From: Prauserella isguenensis
GTDB lineage: Bacteria; Actinomycetota; Actinomycetes; Mycobacteriales; Pseudonocardiaceae
Direction of reading: 5' to 3'
Length of the DNA stretch: 64,000 nt
Assembly (NCBI RefSeq): GCF_014191605.1
Contig: NZ_JACHWU010000002.1
Location: 248,001-312,000, forward strand
A program made the translations under genes and the position numbers. The notes under the pieces are model-generated. The model did no database searches and was not told the origin of the DNA. It saw only the letters and a program-made list of their open reading frames with translations. Shown in pieces: positions 26,041-34,471 of the stretch (within the stretch, counting starts at the first letter, position 1; every line of letters begins with the position of its first letter).

Positions 26041-26244
26041 TCAGGCCACGCGCACGACGTCGGCCTGCGGACCCTTAGGGCCCTGGCTGACGTCGTAGGT
26101 CACCTGCTGGTTCTCCTCGAGGGTCCGGAACCCGGCCGCGTCGATGGCCGAGTAGTGCACGAACACGTCCGGCCCGCCCTCGTCCGGGGCGATGAAGCCG
26201 AAGCCCTTTTCCGAGTTGAACCACTTCACGGTTCCGTTGATCAT
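26041..26244 (-). CDS. Cold-shock protein (CspA family)
   Basis: 67 aa single cold-shock domain, full length. RNP1 (KGFGFIAP) and RNP2 (VFVHYSAI) nucleic-acid-binding motifs are intact within the usual five-stranded OB fold. These proteins bind single-stranded RNA and act as chaperones or antiterminators. ATG 26244 has a good site (GAAGGAGACAG). Transcribed alone with its own terminator. Confidence 0.95.
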   Translation of the reverse strand: MINGTVKWFNSEKGFGFIAPDEGGPDVFVHYSAIDAAGFRTLEENQQVTYDVSQGPKGPQADVVRVA

Positions 26245-26641
26245 GACTGTCTCCTTCGGGAGCTGGGATATACGGACGCACCACACCGTGTGGAGGCCCG
26301 GGCCGGCGATCTCAGACGGCGGCTTACTCCAGCTACAACCAAAGAAAGAAGCTCGCCCGCATCAACATCCTGCGAGCATGCACAAAACACGAACCCAGAA
26401 AACTACGACCACCGCCCACACTACACGCTTCGGATGCCGCCGGCACCCGATGTGCCCCGGCGAACACCCTCGGCCAACGCCGCGGCGTCCGAACCGTCGA
26501 GTTGCTCGCGCCGATGCGGCTGGTCAGGCGGCTGCGAACCTGTCGGTGGCGTTGAGCAGAACGTCGAGCATGCCCGGCTCGTCGAAGGCGTGGCCTGCGT
26601 CGTGCAACAGCGCGGGGCGCCGGCGCCGAACCGAGCCTGGC
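26245..26641. other. Intergenic stretch with a possible alpha/beta-hydrolase remnant
   Basis: The left part is the cold-shock leader and promoter region and is unusually AT-rich (about 26330-26430). Further right, the minus strand from about 26640 down to a stop at 26524 reads LLHDAGHAFDEPGMLDVLL, which looks like the catalytic-His end of an alpha/beta hydrolase. It has no start of its own and its upstream part is replaced by the 70-bp palindrome, so it is probably a decayed gene end. Confidence 0.35.
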
Positions 26642-26711
26642 GTCAACCTACGTTGACCCGAGGGCAGGGTCAACCTGGGTTGACCCTGCCCTCGGGTCAA
26701 CGTAGGTTGAC
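26642..26711. repeat. 70-bp palindrome with three 16-bp operator-like boxes
   Basis: The two 34-base arms (26642-26675 and 26678-26711) are perfectly complementary around a central TG. Inside are three boxes of the form GTCAAC-N4-GTTGAC: 26642-26657, 26669-26684 and 26696-26711, exactly 27 bp apart. The outer two are inverted copies and each box is itself a near-perfect palindrome. The last box ends 3 bases before the ATG of the small HTH gene. It looks like a multi-site operator for that protein, and in RNA it would form a very stable hairpin over the start region. Confidence 0.85.
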
Positions 26712-26714
26712 TCC

Positions 26715-26948
26715 ATGGATGAGACGTTGACCGCACTCGCCGCAGGCGCCGATGGCCCCGATCCGTTGGCCGCGCTGCGAGCAGCGGCCGAGCTGCGCCG
26801 CGAGCTCGATCGGAGGGAAGCGGTGGCTGTTCGGCGAGCCCGCGTTCAGGGCGTGCTCTGGACGGATATCGCAGGGGCCCTCGGGGTGTCCAAACAGGCC
26901 GTCCACAAGAAATACGGTGGCAACCGGCTACTGCCCGGGAACCGCTGA
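26715..26948 (+). CDS. Small helix-turn-helix protein
   Basis: 77 aa. An acidic N-terminal helix (ALRAAAELRRELDRREAVAVRRARVQG) is followed by an HTH, LWTDIAGALGVSKQAVHKKYGG, and almost nothing after it. Similar tiny HTH proteins occur in actinobacteria, often annotated as AsnC- or sigma-region-4-like, but I cannot name a family. The ribosome site is weak (AGG at 26704-26706). The 70-bp palindrome immediately upstream suggests autoregulation. Confidence 0.7.
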   Translation: MDETLTALAAGADGPDPLAALRAAAELRRELDRREAVAVRRARVQGVLWTDIAGALGVSKQAVHKKYGGNRLLPGNR

Positions 26949-26954
26949 CACCGA

Positions 26955-27051
26955 GGTCGTGCTACCGGCGGTATTCGTCGGCTGGTCCTACGGCGGACGA
27001 CTCGTCCTGCAACACATTGCGGACACGGTCGCAAGCCCGGAGTACGAATAA
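26955..27051 (+). pseudogene. Possible alpha/beta-hydrolase fragment (nucleophile elbow)
   Basis: Just after the HTH gene, one plus-strand frame ending at 27051 reads VVLPAVFVGWSYGGRLVLQH and then IADTVASPEYE. GWSYGG in this setting is the classic Ser-nucleophile elbow of alpha/beta hydrolases. Neither the preceding strand-helix part nor the rest of the fold is present, so it appears to be a leftover fragment. Chance similarity is possible. Confidence 0.35.
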
Positions 27052-27121
27052 GAACGAAAGCCTGGGAAGCGTCTACGCGCGGGCGCGCTGACACACCGTC
27101 GCCCCACGAACGGACCGGACC

Positions 27122-27883
27122 TCAGCGGGGCGTCACGCGCTCCGGGATCGGGCGTTTCGGGGTGACGCCGTCGCCGGACGAGGTTCCGGTCAGGCGCCGG
27201 TGAATCCAAGGCACGACGTGGGTGCGCAGCCATCGGAGGTTCTCGCTGCGCCGCTGTGCCGGAGCGTCGGCAGGGATGGGCAGGTCGACCGGCCGCAGGG
27301 TGTGGCCGGCTCCGAGGGTGTCGAGCACGGCCGTGGCGACCGTCCGATGGCCGTCGGGGCCGAGGTGGATGCGGTCGTCGGACCACATGCGACGGTCCCG
27401 CAGGACGCGCATCGCCCACATGTCCACGACGAGAGCACGGTGGCGTGCCGCGATGAGCCGGACGTGCTCGTTGTAGACCGCCGTGCGGCCCCGCATCTTC
27501 CGGAACACCGGATCGGCCACGCCGTCGACGCCGGTGAACAGCACGACCGTCGCACCGGTGGCGGCGAGCTTGCCGATCGCCTCGTCGTAGATCTCGGCCA
27601 GACCGTCGATGTCGGGCCGGGGCCGCATCAGGTCGTTGCCTCCAGCGTAGAGCGTCACCAGGTCCGGGTGCAGCGCCAGTGCGGGATCGAGCTGTTCGGC
27701 GACGACCTGGTGGAGCAACCGGCCGCGCACCGCCAGGTTCGCGTAACCGAGGGCCGGGTTCGCCGCGGCGAGCGACTCGGCGACGAGATCGGCCCACCCG
27801 CGGACGCCGTTCGGATAATCGGGGTCGTCGTCACCGACCCCTTCGGTGAACGAATCTCCCAGTGCGACGAACCGCTCGAACAT
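27122..27883 (-). CDS. SGNH/GDSL-type hydrolase
   Basis: 253 aa esterase-like protein. The blocks are FVALGDSFTEGVGD (block I Ser), LAVRGRLLHQVV (block II Gly), LYAGGNDLMRP (block III Asn) and DDRIHLGPDGH (block V Asp/His). No signal peptide, so cytoplasmic or peripheral. The start at ATG 27883 places GDSF at residues 9-12, as usual. The basic C-terminal ~20 residues are variable. Substrate unknown (lipid or carbohydrate esters). Confidence 0.9.
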   Translation of the reverse strand: MFERFVALGDSFTEGVGDDDPDYPNGVRGWADLVAESLAAANPALGYANLAVRGRLLHQVVAEQLDPALALHPDLVTLYAGGNDLMRPRPDIDGLAEIYDEAIGKLAATGATVVLFTGVDGVADPVFRKMRGRTAVYNEHVRLIAARHRALVVDMWAMRVLRDRRMWSDDRIHLGPDGHRTVATAVLDTLGAGHTLRPVDLPIPADAPAQRRSENLRWLRTHVVPWIHRRLTGTSSGDGVTPKRPIPERVTPR

Positions 27884-28124
27884 GATCCCGACTCTAGTCA
27901 GCGGGCACCTGTGACCGGGCACGCACCGGACGAGAAGCGGCCTACCGCCGCAGGTTCCCGGTGCCCGATGCAACCGTAGTGTCCGCCTCCGCGTCGTAGC
28001 CGCGGACGGGTGGGGCCGTCTCGCGCGACGCCCCCACCGCCACAACCGAACAGTGACACGAAGGCCGCGAGACAACCGACGGTCACCTCGTGGCCGAGTA
28101 GGAAACCTGGGGGGTTTCGTCATC

Positions 28125-28676
28125 ATGAGACGACGAGTGAAACTCGGCGTCGTGGCGCTGAGTGCGATCTTCGGAGCGACTCTCGCTCCGCCGGCTGCGG
28201 CCGCGGTGCCCATCTCGTGGCGCAGCCACCGGTTCACGAAGCTCGCCTCGGGCTACACGCGGACGCACCCGGGCGAAGCGGGTGTCACACCCGCCCGGTT
28301 CGTGACGTGGGTCAAGCTGAAACTGCGCGGCACGAACAAGAAGGTCATCGTGGTGACCACGCACCTGATCTCCGGTGCGTGGTCCACACACCCGGAGCGG
28401 TGGGAGCGCTGGTACACGCACATGCGCACGCTGCGCGGCAAGGTGCGGGCGCTGCACTCGAACCACCCGAACGCTCGGCTCTTCGTGGTGGGTGATTTCA
28501 ACCGGCGGAGGGCGCTGCCGATGCCCTCGCCGCTGAAGTACACGCCGATCAAGGGCGTGCCGGGCGTGCGGCTCGACCATATGTACGCGCCGACGAACGT
28601 GCAGCACTCCAAGGCGTTGCAGCGCCCGAGGTGGGGTTCGGACCACCACGCCTACACGATGCGGGCCCGGCTGTAA
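28125..28676 (+). CDS. Secreted endonuclease/exonuclease/phosphatase-like protein, N-terminally reduced
   Basis: 183 aa with a Sec signal peptide (MRRRVKLGVVALSAIFGATLAPPAAAA). The rest matches the second half of the EEP fold: VTTHLISG (catalytic His), VVGDFNRR, RLDHMYAP and GSDHHAYTMRARL (terminal SDH motif). The first half of an EEP domain, carrying the conserved Asn and metal-binding Glu, is missing: after the signal peptide only about 45 residues precede the TTHL motif. It may be inactive or a decayed nuclease. ATG 28125 follows a G-rich sequence. Confidence 0.72.
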   Translation: MRRRVKLGVVALSAIFGATLAPPAAAAVPISWRSHRFTKLASGYTRTHPGEAGVTPARFVTWVKLKLRGTNKKVIVVTTHLISGAWSTHPERWERWYTHMRTLRGKVRALHSNHPNARLFVVGDFNRRRALPMPSPLKYTPIKGVPGVRLDHMYAPTNVQHSKALQRPRWGSDHHAYTMRARL

Positions 28677-28723
28677 CCGCGGTCGAAACACCGCTGTCGC
28701 ACCGGTGACGCGGCGCAGGGGCC

Positions 28724-29170
28724 TCAGTGGGGCAGCAGTTCGAAGTCCTCGAAGTCGAAGCCGGGGGAGACGATGCACGACACGAGCACCTCGGTGTCGT
28801 CGGCGGGCCGCGCGGTCTGCCACACGCCCGCGGGCACGAGTACCTGGAGGTGCTGGCCGTCCTCGACCGCGGGGCCGAGCGTGGAGGTCTGCGGCGCGGT
28901 GTCGGGCTCGCCACCGGAGCCGCCGAGTTGCAGGGTCAGCGGACCGCCGCGGTGCCAGAGCCACAGCTCGTCACTGCGGACGCGGTGCCACGCCGATTCC
29001 TCCCCCGGAGCGAGCAGGTAGTGGATGCCGGTCGCCGCGGAGCGGTCGCCGGGATAGCCCTCCGGCCGGAACGTGTGGCCGGCGACCCAGGTCTGCCGGA
29101 ACCACCCGCCTTCGGGATGTGGTTCGAGGTCGAGGGCCGCGGCGAGCGGCGGCCGTTGCGGGGTCGACAT
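28724..29170 (-). CDS. Cupin DUF985 family protein
   Basis: 148 aa cupin, typical length. DLEPHPEGGWFRQTW and TGIHYLLAPGEESAWHRVRSDELWLWHRGGPL are diagnostic; the terminal part VSPGFDFEDFELL is also conserved. The two cupin motifs keep His and Glu candidates for metal binding. The function is unknown; relatives have been linked to sugar or oxalate chemistry. Single gene, downstream and on the same strand as the gene for the MFS fusion protein only in reverse order. Confidence 0.87.
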   Translation of the reverse strand: MSTPQRPPLAAALDLEPHPEGGWFRQTWVAGHTFRPEGYPGDRSAATGIHYLLAPGEESAWHRVRSDELWLWHRGGPLTLQLGGSGGEPDTAPQTSTLGPAVEDGQHLQVLVPAGVWQTARPADDTEVLVSCIVSPGFDFEDFELLPH

Positions 29171-29251
29171 GGCCGCGGAGTCTAGCCCGCACACACGTCG
29201 GGGCGGGACGGCCGCGAAAGCCTCCCGCCCCGACGTTCCCCGTCCCGGGCC

Positions 29252-31804
29252 TCAGCCCTGCGGGGTGTCCGAGTCCTCGGCGGCGCCGTCACCGCGGACC
29301 ACGGCGCGCCGCGGCCGGAAGCCGCTCGGCGCGGGCGACGGGCCGCCGCTCTCGGTGGAGTAGCCGAGGTCGAAATCCTGCCTGCCCTCTTCGACGCCCA
29401 CCTGAACGGTCGCCGTGGCGGGTCCGTAGCCGCTGGCGATGACCGTGTAATGACCGTGCTCGACGTCGTCGAACCGGTAGGTGCCGTCGGAGGCGGTCAT
29501 GGTCACCCCGGCGACGCCGCCGACCTCGTCGAGCAGCACCACGCGGGCCTCGGCGACGGCCGTGCCGCTGAGTTCCGAACGCACGGTGCCTTCGAGGTGC
29601 CCGGCCGCGCTGAGCTCGACGTCCTGCGTGACCCGCTCGCCGGTGGCCAGCCGGACAGGCGTGGCCTGCGGCCGGTAGCCCTGCGCCGTGACGGCCAGCG
29701 TGTAGGTGCCGCCCGCCACGTCGGGGAACCGGTACCAGCCGTCACCGCCGGTCATACTCGCGTCGAGCACGTCGCCGCCGGTGTCGGTCAGTACGACCGT
29801 CGCCCCGCCCACGGGCCGCGACTGCGGTGTCCGGACGCGCCCGCTGATCTGGCCGGAGCCGGTCAGCGCGATGTCGCGGTGCAGCGGACTCGTCCCGAGC
29901 TCGACCGACTGTGCCGAGGGCTGCAGGTGTTCGGCGGCGGCGATGAGGATGTACCGGCCCGGTTCCCGCGCGCCGACGCGGAACGTGCCGTCCTCGGCGC
30001 TGCGCGTCAGATCGACCTGCGCACCCGACGCGTCGGTCAGTGTGAGCGTGACGCCGGACGCGGGTTCGCCCGCGGCCGTGACGACGCCGTACACCGTGGC
30101 GGACCGATCGGCGGTGGCACCGTTGCGTGCAGCGAACGCGGCGGCCGCGAGTCGTGAGGAGGGCACCTCGTACGCCGACCGCGCGGCGGGGACAGGTGCC
30201 GTGTCCGCACCGGCCGGACCCGCCGTCGCGGCGGCCGGCAGTTCGGCGTCGGCGGGGGTTTCCGCCTCACCGGCCCCGGCCGTGTCCTCGGCCTCCTCGT
30301 CCGCCAGGTCGAGCGTGCTGCGGAGCGGCGTCTCCTTGATGAACACCACCGCGAGGAACGTGACCACGGCGACGGCGGCGCCGATGAGGAACACGTCGCC
30401 GATGGCGTCGCCGTAGGCCGACCGCACGATCGCCTGCACGGGTGCGGGCATCGCCTCGACGTCGAGGGTGCTGCCGCCGGACGCGCCGGTGGCGCCGCCA
30501 CTCATCGGCATGCCCCGTGCGGCGGCCGCTTCGGCGATGTACTCGGAGACGTTGTGCGCGAGCACCGCACCCAGCGCGGACACGCCCGCGGAGCCGCCGA
30601 GCGTGCGGAAGAACGTGACCACGGCGGTGCTGGACCCGACGTCCCGCATGCCGACCGTGTTCTGTGCGACCAGCACCAGGTTCTGCATGAGGCAGCCGGT
30701 GCCGATGCCCATCAGCGCCAGGTAGACGCCCATCTGGACCAGGTTGATCTCGCTGTCGATCGTGCCGAGCAGGCTCAGGGCGACGACGAGGATGAACGCG
30801 CCCGCCACCAGGAACGGCTTCGTCCTGCCGATGCGGGACACGACCTGGCCCGCGATGGTCGAGGACAGGAAGAGGCCGAGCACCATCGGCATGGTCATCA
30901 GGCCGGCTTCGGTGGGCGAGTAGCCGCGCGCGATCTGGTAGTACTGCGCCAGGAAGACCGCGCCGCCGAACATGGCCGTGCCGACCGCGAGCGTCCCGAT
31001 CACGGTGAGCGAGAAGGAGCGGTTGCGGAACAACTTGAGTGGCACGACCGGTTCGGAGACCTTCGACTCGACGAACACGGCCAGCGCCAGTGCGACGGCT
31101 GCTCCGCCGAGGAACGCGGCCGTCGTGGGCGACCACCAGTCGAATTCCTTGCCCGCGAGCGACACCCAGATCAGCACCAGGGCCACGCCGCCGACGATGA
31201 GTGTCGCGCCCAGCCAGTCGATTTTCACGTGTCGCTTGATCACGGGCAGCTTGAGCGTCTTGCCGAGCACGATCAGCGCGAGCACCGCGACGGGCACGGT
31301 GACCCAGAAGCACCAGCGCCACCCGAGCGGGGAGTCGACGATGATGCCACCCAGCAACGGGCCGGACACCGTGGCGACGGCGAAGGTCGCGCCGATGTAG
31401 CCCGAGTAGCGGCCGCGGTCACGCGGGGAGATCATCGCGGCGATGACGGCCTGGACCAGTGCCTGCAGGCCGCCCATGCCGATGCCCTGGATGGCGCGGT
31501 AGGTGATCAGTTCCGGCATCGACTCGGCGAAGCCGCCGAGGACCGAGCCGACGGTGAAGATCACGATGGCGAGCTGGTACAGCAGCTTCTTGCTGAACAG
31601 GTCGGCGAGCTTCCCCCAGATCGGCGTGGTGGCCGTCGAGGTGAGCAGCATCGCGGTGATCACCCAGGTGTACTGGCTCTGGGTGCCGTCGAGGTCGGCG
31701 ATGATGCGGGGCAGGGCGTTGGAAACGATCGTCGACGAGAGGATCGCGACGAGCAGCGCGAGCAGCAGGCCGATGAAGGCCTGCATGATCTCGCGCTTGG
31801 ACAT
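29252..31804 (-). CDS. DHA2-type MFS exporter fused to carboxypeptidase-regulatory-like repeats
   Basis: 850 aa. Residues 1-500 form a 14-helix EmrB/QacA-type drug:proton antiporter (motif A-like GKLADLFSKKLLYQ, motif C-like GPLLGGIIVD). After an acidic linker rich in Ala/Glu, residues about 575-825 hold three tandem beta-sandwich domains of the CarboxypepD_reg type (GVVTAAGEPASGVTLTLTDA, GRVRTPQSRPVGGATVVLTD, GTVRSELSGTAVAEARVVLLD), each ending in GxYxL/VIA. The tail should be cytoplasmic if the last helix count is even. ATG 31804 is the first possible start. A promoter with an operator-like palindrome lies about 90 bases upstream. Confidence 0.9.
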   Translation of the reverse strand: MSKREIMQAFIGLLLALLVAILSSTIVSNALPRIIADLDGTQSQYTWVITAMLLTSTATTPIWGKLADLFSKKLLYQLAIVIFTVGSVLGGFAESMPELITYRAIQGIGMGGLQALVQAVIAAMISPRDRGRYSGYIGATFAVATVSGPLLGGIIVDSPLGWRWCFWVTVPVAVLALIVLGKTLKLPVIKRHVKIDWLGATLIVGGVALVLIWVSLAGKEFDWWSPTTAAFLGGAAVALALAVFVESKVSEPVVPLKLFRNRSFSLTVIGTLAVGTAMFGGAVFLAQYYQIARGYSPTEAGLMTMPMVLGLFLSSTIAGQVVSRIGRTKPFLVAGAFILVVALSLLGTIDSEINLVQMGVYLALMGIGTGCLMQNLVLVAQNTVGMRDVGSSTAVVTFFRTLGGSAGVSALGAVLAHNVSEYIAEAAAARGMPMSGGATGASGGSTLDVEAMPAPVQAIVRSAYGDAIGDVFLIGAAVAVVTFLAVVFIKETPLRSTLDLADEEAEDTAGAGEAETPADAELPAAATAGPAGADTAPVPAARSAYEVPSSRLAAAAFAARNGATADRSATVYGVVTAAGEPASGVTLTLTDASGAQVDLTRSAEDGTFRVGAREPGRYILIAAAEHLQPSAQSVELGTSPLHRDIALTGSGQISGRVRTPQSRPVGGATVVLTDTGGDVLDASMTGGDGWYRFPDVAGGTYTLAVTAQGYRPQATPVRLATGERVTQDVELSAAGHLEGTVRSELSGTAVAEARVVLLDEVGGVAGVTMTASDGTYRFDDVEHGHYTVIASGYGPATATVQVGVEEGRQDFDLGYSTESGGPSPAPSGFRPRRAVVRGDGAAEDSDTPQG

Positions 31805-31890
31805 CGTGGCGTCGGGATCCTCGACGGTCTGGGCGTGCGCGGACGTGGTGAACCCCCTGAGTAAGGACAGAGTCGTGACGACGACAGTCG

Positions 31891-31933
31891 TGAGTCGGTT
31901 GACTCAACATAACAAATAACTTGATTGCTGCAA
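31891..31933 (-). promoter_or_regulatory. Promoter and operator-like palindrome of the MFS fusion gene
   Basis: On the minus strand, TTGCAG (31928-31933) and TATGTT (31906-31911) are spaced by 16 bases as -35 and -10. They are followed at once by TGAGTCAACCGACTCA (31891-31906), an inverted repeat with 6-bp arms covering the expected start site. This fits repression by a MarR- or TetR-like protein, but no such gene is adjacent. Confidence 0.5.
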
Positions 31934-32104
31934 CTACATATTCCGGCCGAGGTCGCCGCCTAGTCCGATCGAGTGGCCCGGTTTGCGAGGTTCGTGCGCG
32001 ATTTCCCGGCGCGACGTGGGGCAACTCACCCCTCCGCACCCGGCGACATCGCCACCGGCGCGCCGTGTTGACCTCCACTGTGGTCGAGGTGTGAGGCTGC
32101 AGCC
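31934..32104. other. Remaining intergenic region before the nat gene
   Basis: This is the right part of the 300-base divergent gap between the MFS fusion gene and nat. It must carry the nat promoter, but I see no clear hexamers, palindromes or small ORF in it. Confidence 0.4.
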
Positions 32105-32995
32105 ATGACAGCGCAACCCACGTCCGCTTCCACCGCGACCGCTTCCACCTCGTCGCCGCCCGCCCAGGCCGCGCCCGCGTCGCCGCCCGCCGATGACTGG
32201 GGGATCGGGGCCCTCGACCTCGACGCCTACCTCGCGCGCATCGGCCGCCGCCCGGTATCGCCGTCGCCCGAAGCGCTCACCGCGCTGCACGAGGCACACG
32301 TACGGACCATCCCGTTCGAGAACGTCGACCCGTTCTCCGGCAGACCGCCATCGCTCGACCTCGCCGACATCCAGGCGAAACTCGTCGACCGTCACCGCGG
32401 CGGCTACTGCTACGAACACGGCCTGCTGTTCGCCGCCGCGCTGGAACGCCTCGGCTACGACGTCACGCGCCTCACGGCCCGGGTGCAACCGCACCGCAAC
32501 GGCCCGAAGTCCCACATGAACCTCGTCGTCAGCCTCAACGGAGCCCGGTATCTCGCCGATGTCGGTTTCGGAGCGAGCGTGCTACGTCCCATGCCGCTCG
32601 AGGACGGAGTCGTCGTGGACCAGGCGGGGTGGCCCACCCGGATCGTGCGCGGCGACGACGGGTGGACGCTCGAGAAGTCGACGGCCGGGGAGTGGGAACC
32701 GCAGTACGCCTTCGACGAACGGCCGCAGCGGCCGATCGACTACGAGGTCTTCAACCACTACGTCGCCACGCACCCGAAGTCCCCGTTCACGCGGGGCCTG
32801 ATCGCGATGCGCCTCGAACCCGGGGCGGTCACCGAGATCCTCGGCGGCAAGCTGGTCGTCGAACGCCCTGACGGCAGTAAAGACGCGACGGACCTGCACC
32901 ACGACGACGTGCCGGCCCGGTTGCGCGGCCTCGGCATCGAGCTCACGGACGGCGAGACGGCCACCTTGCTGGAGACGATGAAGGCGGCAGGCTGA
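32105..32995 (+). CDS. nat: Arylamine N-acetyltransferase
   Basis: 296 aa acetyl-CoA-dependent enzyme with a Cys-His-Asp triad: Cys in RGGYCYEHGLLFAAAL, His in SHMNLVV, Asp in YLADVGFGAS. The C-terminal lid domain is present. The first ~30 residues are an Ala/Ser/Thr/Pro-rich extension not found in most NATs, so translation may begin further in, but the next candidate start is inside the fold. NATs acetylate arylamines and hydrazines such as isoniazid, and in mycobacteria affect cell-wall lipids. Confidence 0.92.
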   Translation: MTAQPTSASTATASTSSPPAQAAPASPPADDWGIGALDLDAYLARIGRRPVSPSPEALTALHEAHVRTIPFENVDPFSGRPPSLDLADIQAKLVDRHRGGYCYEHGLLFAAALERLGYDVTRLTARVQPHRNGPKSHMNLVVSLNGARYLADVGFGASVLRPMPLEDGVVVDQAGWPTRIVRGDDGWTLEKSTAGEWEPQYAFDERPQRPIDYEVFNHYVATHPKSPFTRGLIAMRLEPGAVTEILGGKLVVERPDGSKDATDLHHDDVPARLRGLGIELTDGETATLLETMKAAG

Positions 32996-33010
32996 CCGGC
33001 CACGCCGGGG

Positions 33011-34471
33011 TCATTCGGGCAGCAACCGGGTCACGAGCCGGGACAACTGCCGGATCGTGCGGCATTCGAACATCGGCACCTCCCGGGCGTACCGGTGCGC
33101 CTCGGAGTCACCGGTGCCCCACGACGACTCGCGTTCCGGGTTGAGCCAGTAGACGTGCCGGGCGCGCCCTGCGATCCCGCGCAGCGCGGCGAGGTTCGGG
33201 GGAGCGCCGTTGGTGCGGCCGTCGCCGAGGACGAGCACGCTGGTGCGGGGACCGAGCACATCGCCCCAGCCGTCGGTGAACGTCTGCAGCGCCCCGTCGT
33301 AGTCGCTGCTCATGCCGATCGTCGTCAGGTTCGCCTCGGCGACGATGCGCTCGGCCAGGTTCTCGGGCTCGTCCCGGCCCGCCCGCACCAGGTCGGTGAT
33401 CTCGTCGGTCCGCGAGACGAACGCGAAGCTGCGGACCTTCGAGAACTGATCACTCAGCGCCTGCGTCAGCAGGAGCGTGAACTGGGCGAACCCGGCGACC
33501 GAGCCGGACATGTCGCACAGCAGCACCAGCTCGGGTCTACCGGGACGTCTGCGGCGCATGACCGGTCGCATCGGTACACCGCCGGTCGCCAGCGACCGGC
33601 GCACGGTACGGCGCAGATCGATCCGTCCCCGTGCCGCGCGCCTGCGTCGGGCCGCCAGCCGCGTGGCCAGTTTGCGGGACAGCGGCTGCACCGCGCGGCG
33701 CATCTCGGCGAACTGCTCCGCGGTCGCGCTCGTGAACGACACGAGCTCGGTCTGCGGAGCCACGGCGTGCCGTGCGATGCGGTCGCGCCCGCGGAGCTCG
33801 GCCGTGCGCCTGCGCGCCTCGGCCCGCACGTGCTCGGTGAACGACGCGATCCCCGCGGCGGCCTCCCTGTCCGCGAGTGCCTCCGCGGCCTCGCCGTCGA
33901 GCCCGTCGGTTCTGGCGTCGCGAATCGCGGTCCGCAACCGCGCCCGTAACGCCTGGGGGCGCACCTCGGACAACGCCTGATACGCCGACCAGCCGCTCAG
34001 CCGCGCCGCCGGACTCCCGTTCCCACCGGCCTGTCCCGTACCGCCCTGCGCACCCTCACCACCGTGACCTCCCTGGCCTTGCCCACCGCCCGCGACGGCG
34101 CCGTAGCCGCCGAACAGGTCGATCCCCGTGGCGGCCAGCGCACGCACCCGGGCGTCGTCGCCCGCCACGAGCGCGTCGAGGAGCCGATCGCGCAGCTGCG
34201 CGGGTGTCTCCGGATCGTCGGAAGCGGTCTCCGAGGTGCCGTGCGCGGCGGGAAAGTAGAGGTCGAAGACGCCGTCGAACACCGGCCGCTGCGCCGAACC
34301 CCGCAGCACGCTCGCGGCGAGGGCCTCCCGGAGCCGCTCCCGATCGGCGAACCCGACGGCCTCGGCGGCCGCGGCGGCGTCGACCGTCTCCCCGGTGCCG
34401 ACCGCGACGCCGTGCTCGCGCAGCGCGTGCGCGAATTCCACGAGCCTGCTGGCCACCGCGTGCGGCGTCAT
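33011..34471 (-). CDS. VWA-domain protein (CoxE-like)
   Basis: 486 aa. The C-terminal half carries a von Willebrand A/CoxE domain with the MIDAS motif CDMSGSV, later Thr (TTIGMSSDYDGAL) and Asp (LGDGRTN). The N-terminal half has a helical region with a Gly/Gln-rich spacer near residue 130. ATG 34471 overlaps the stop of the MoxR gene (ATGA), so the two are coupled. MoxR ATPase and VWA pairs act as metal-insertion or protein-remodelling chaperones; the client is not evident. Confidence 0.88.
   Translation of the reverse strand: MTPHAVASRLVEFAHALREHGVAVGTGETVDAAAAAEAVGFADRERLREALAASVLRGSAQRPVFDGVFDLYFPAAHGTSETASDDPETPAQLRDRLLDALVAGDDARVRALAATGIDLFGGYGAVAGGGQGQGGHGGEGAQGGTGQAGGNGSPAARLSGWSAYQALSEVRPQALRARLRTAIRDARTDGLDGEAAEALADREAAAGIASFTEHVRAEARRRTAELRGRDRIARHAVAPQTELVSFTSATAEQFAEMRRAVQPLSRKLATRLAARRRRAARGRIDLRRTVRRSLATGGVPMRPVMRRRRPGRPELVLLCDMSGSVAGFAQFTLLLTQALSDQFSKVRSFAFVSRTDEITDLVRAGRDEPENLAERIVAEANLTTIGMSSDYDGALQTFTDGWGDVLGPRTSVLVLGDGRTNGAPPNLAALRGIAGRARHVYWLNPERESSWGTGDSEAHRYAREVPMFECRTIRQLSRLVTRLLPE

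Noticed and set aside
25812-26078. 88-codon plus-strand frame between STAS and cold-shock genes
   Set aside because: It passes through the cold-shock terminator and into that gene antisense; no recognisable family.
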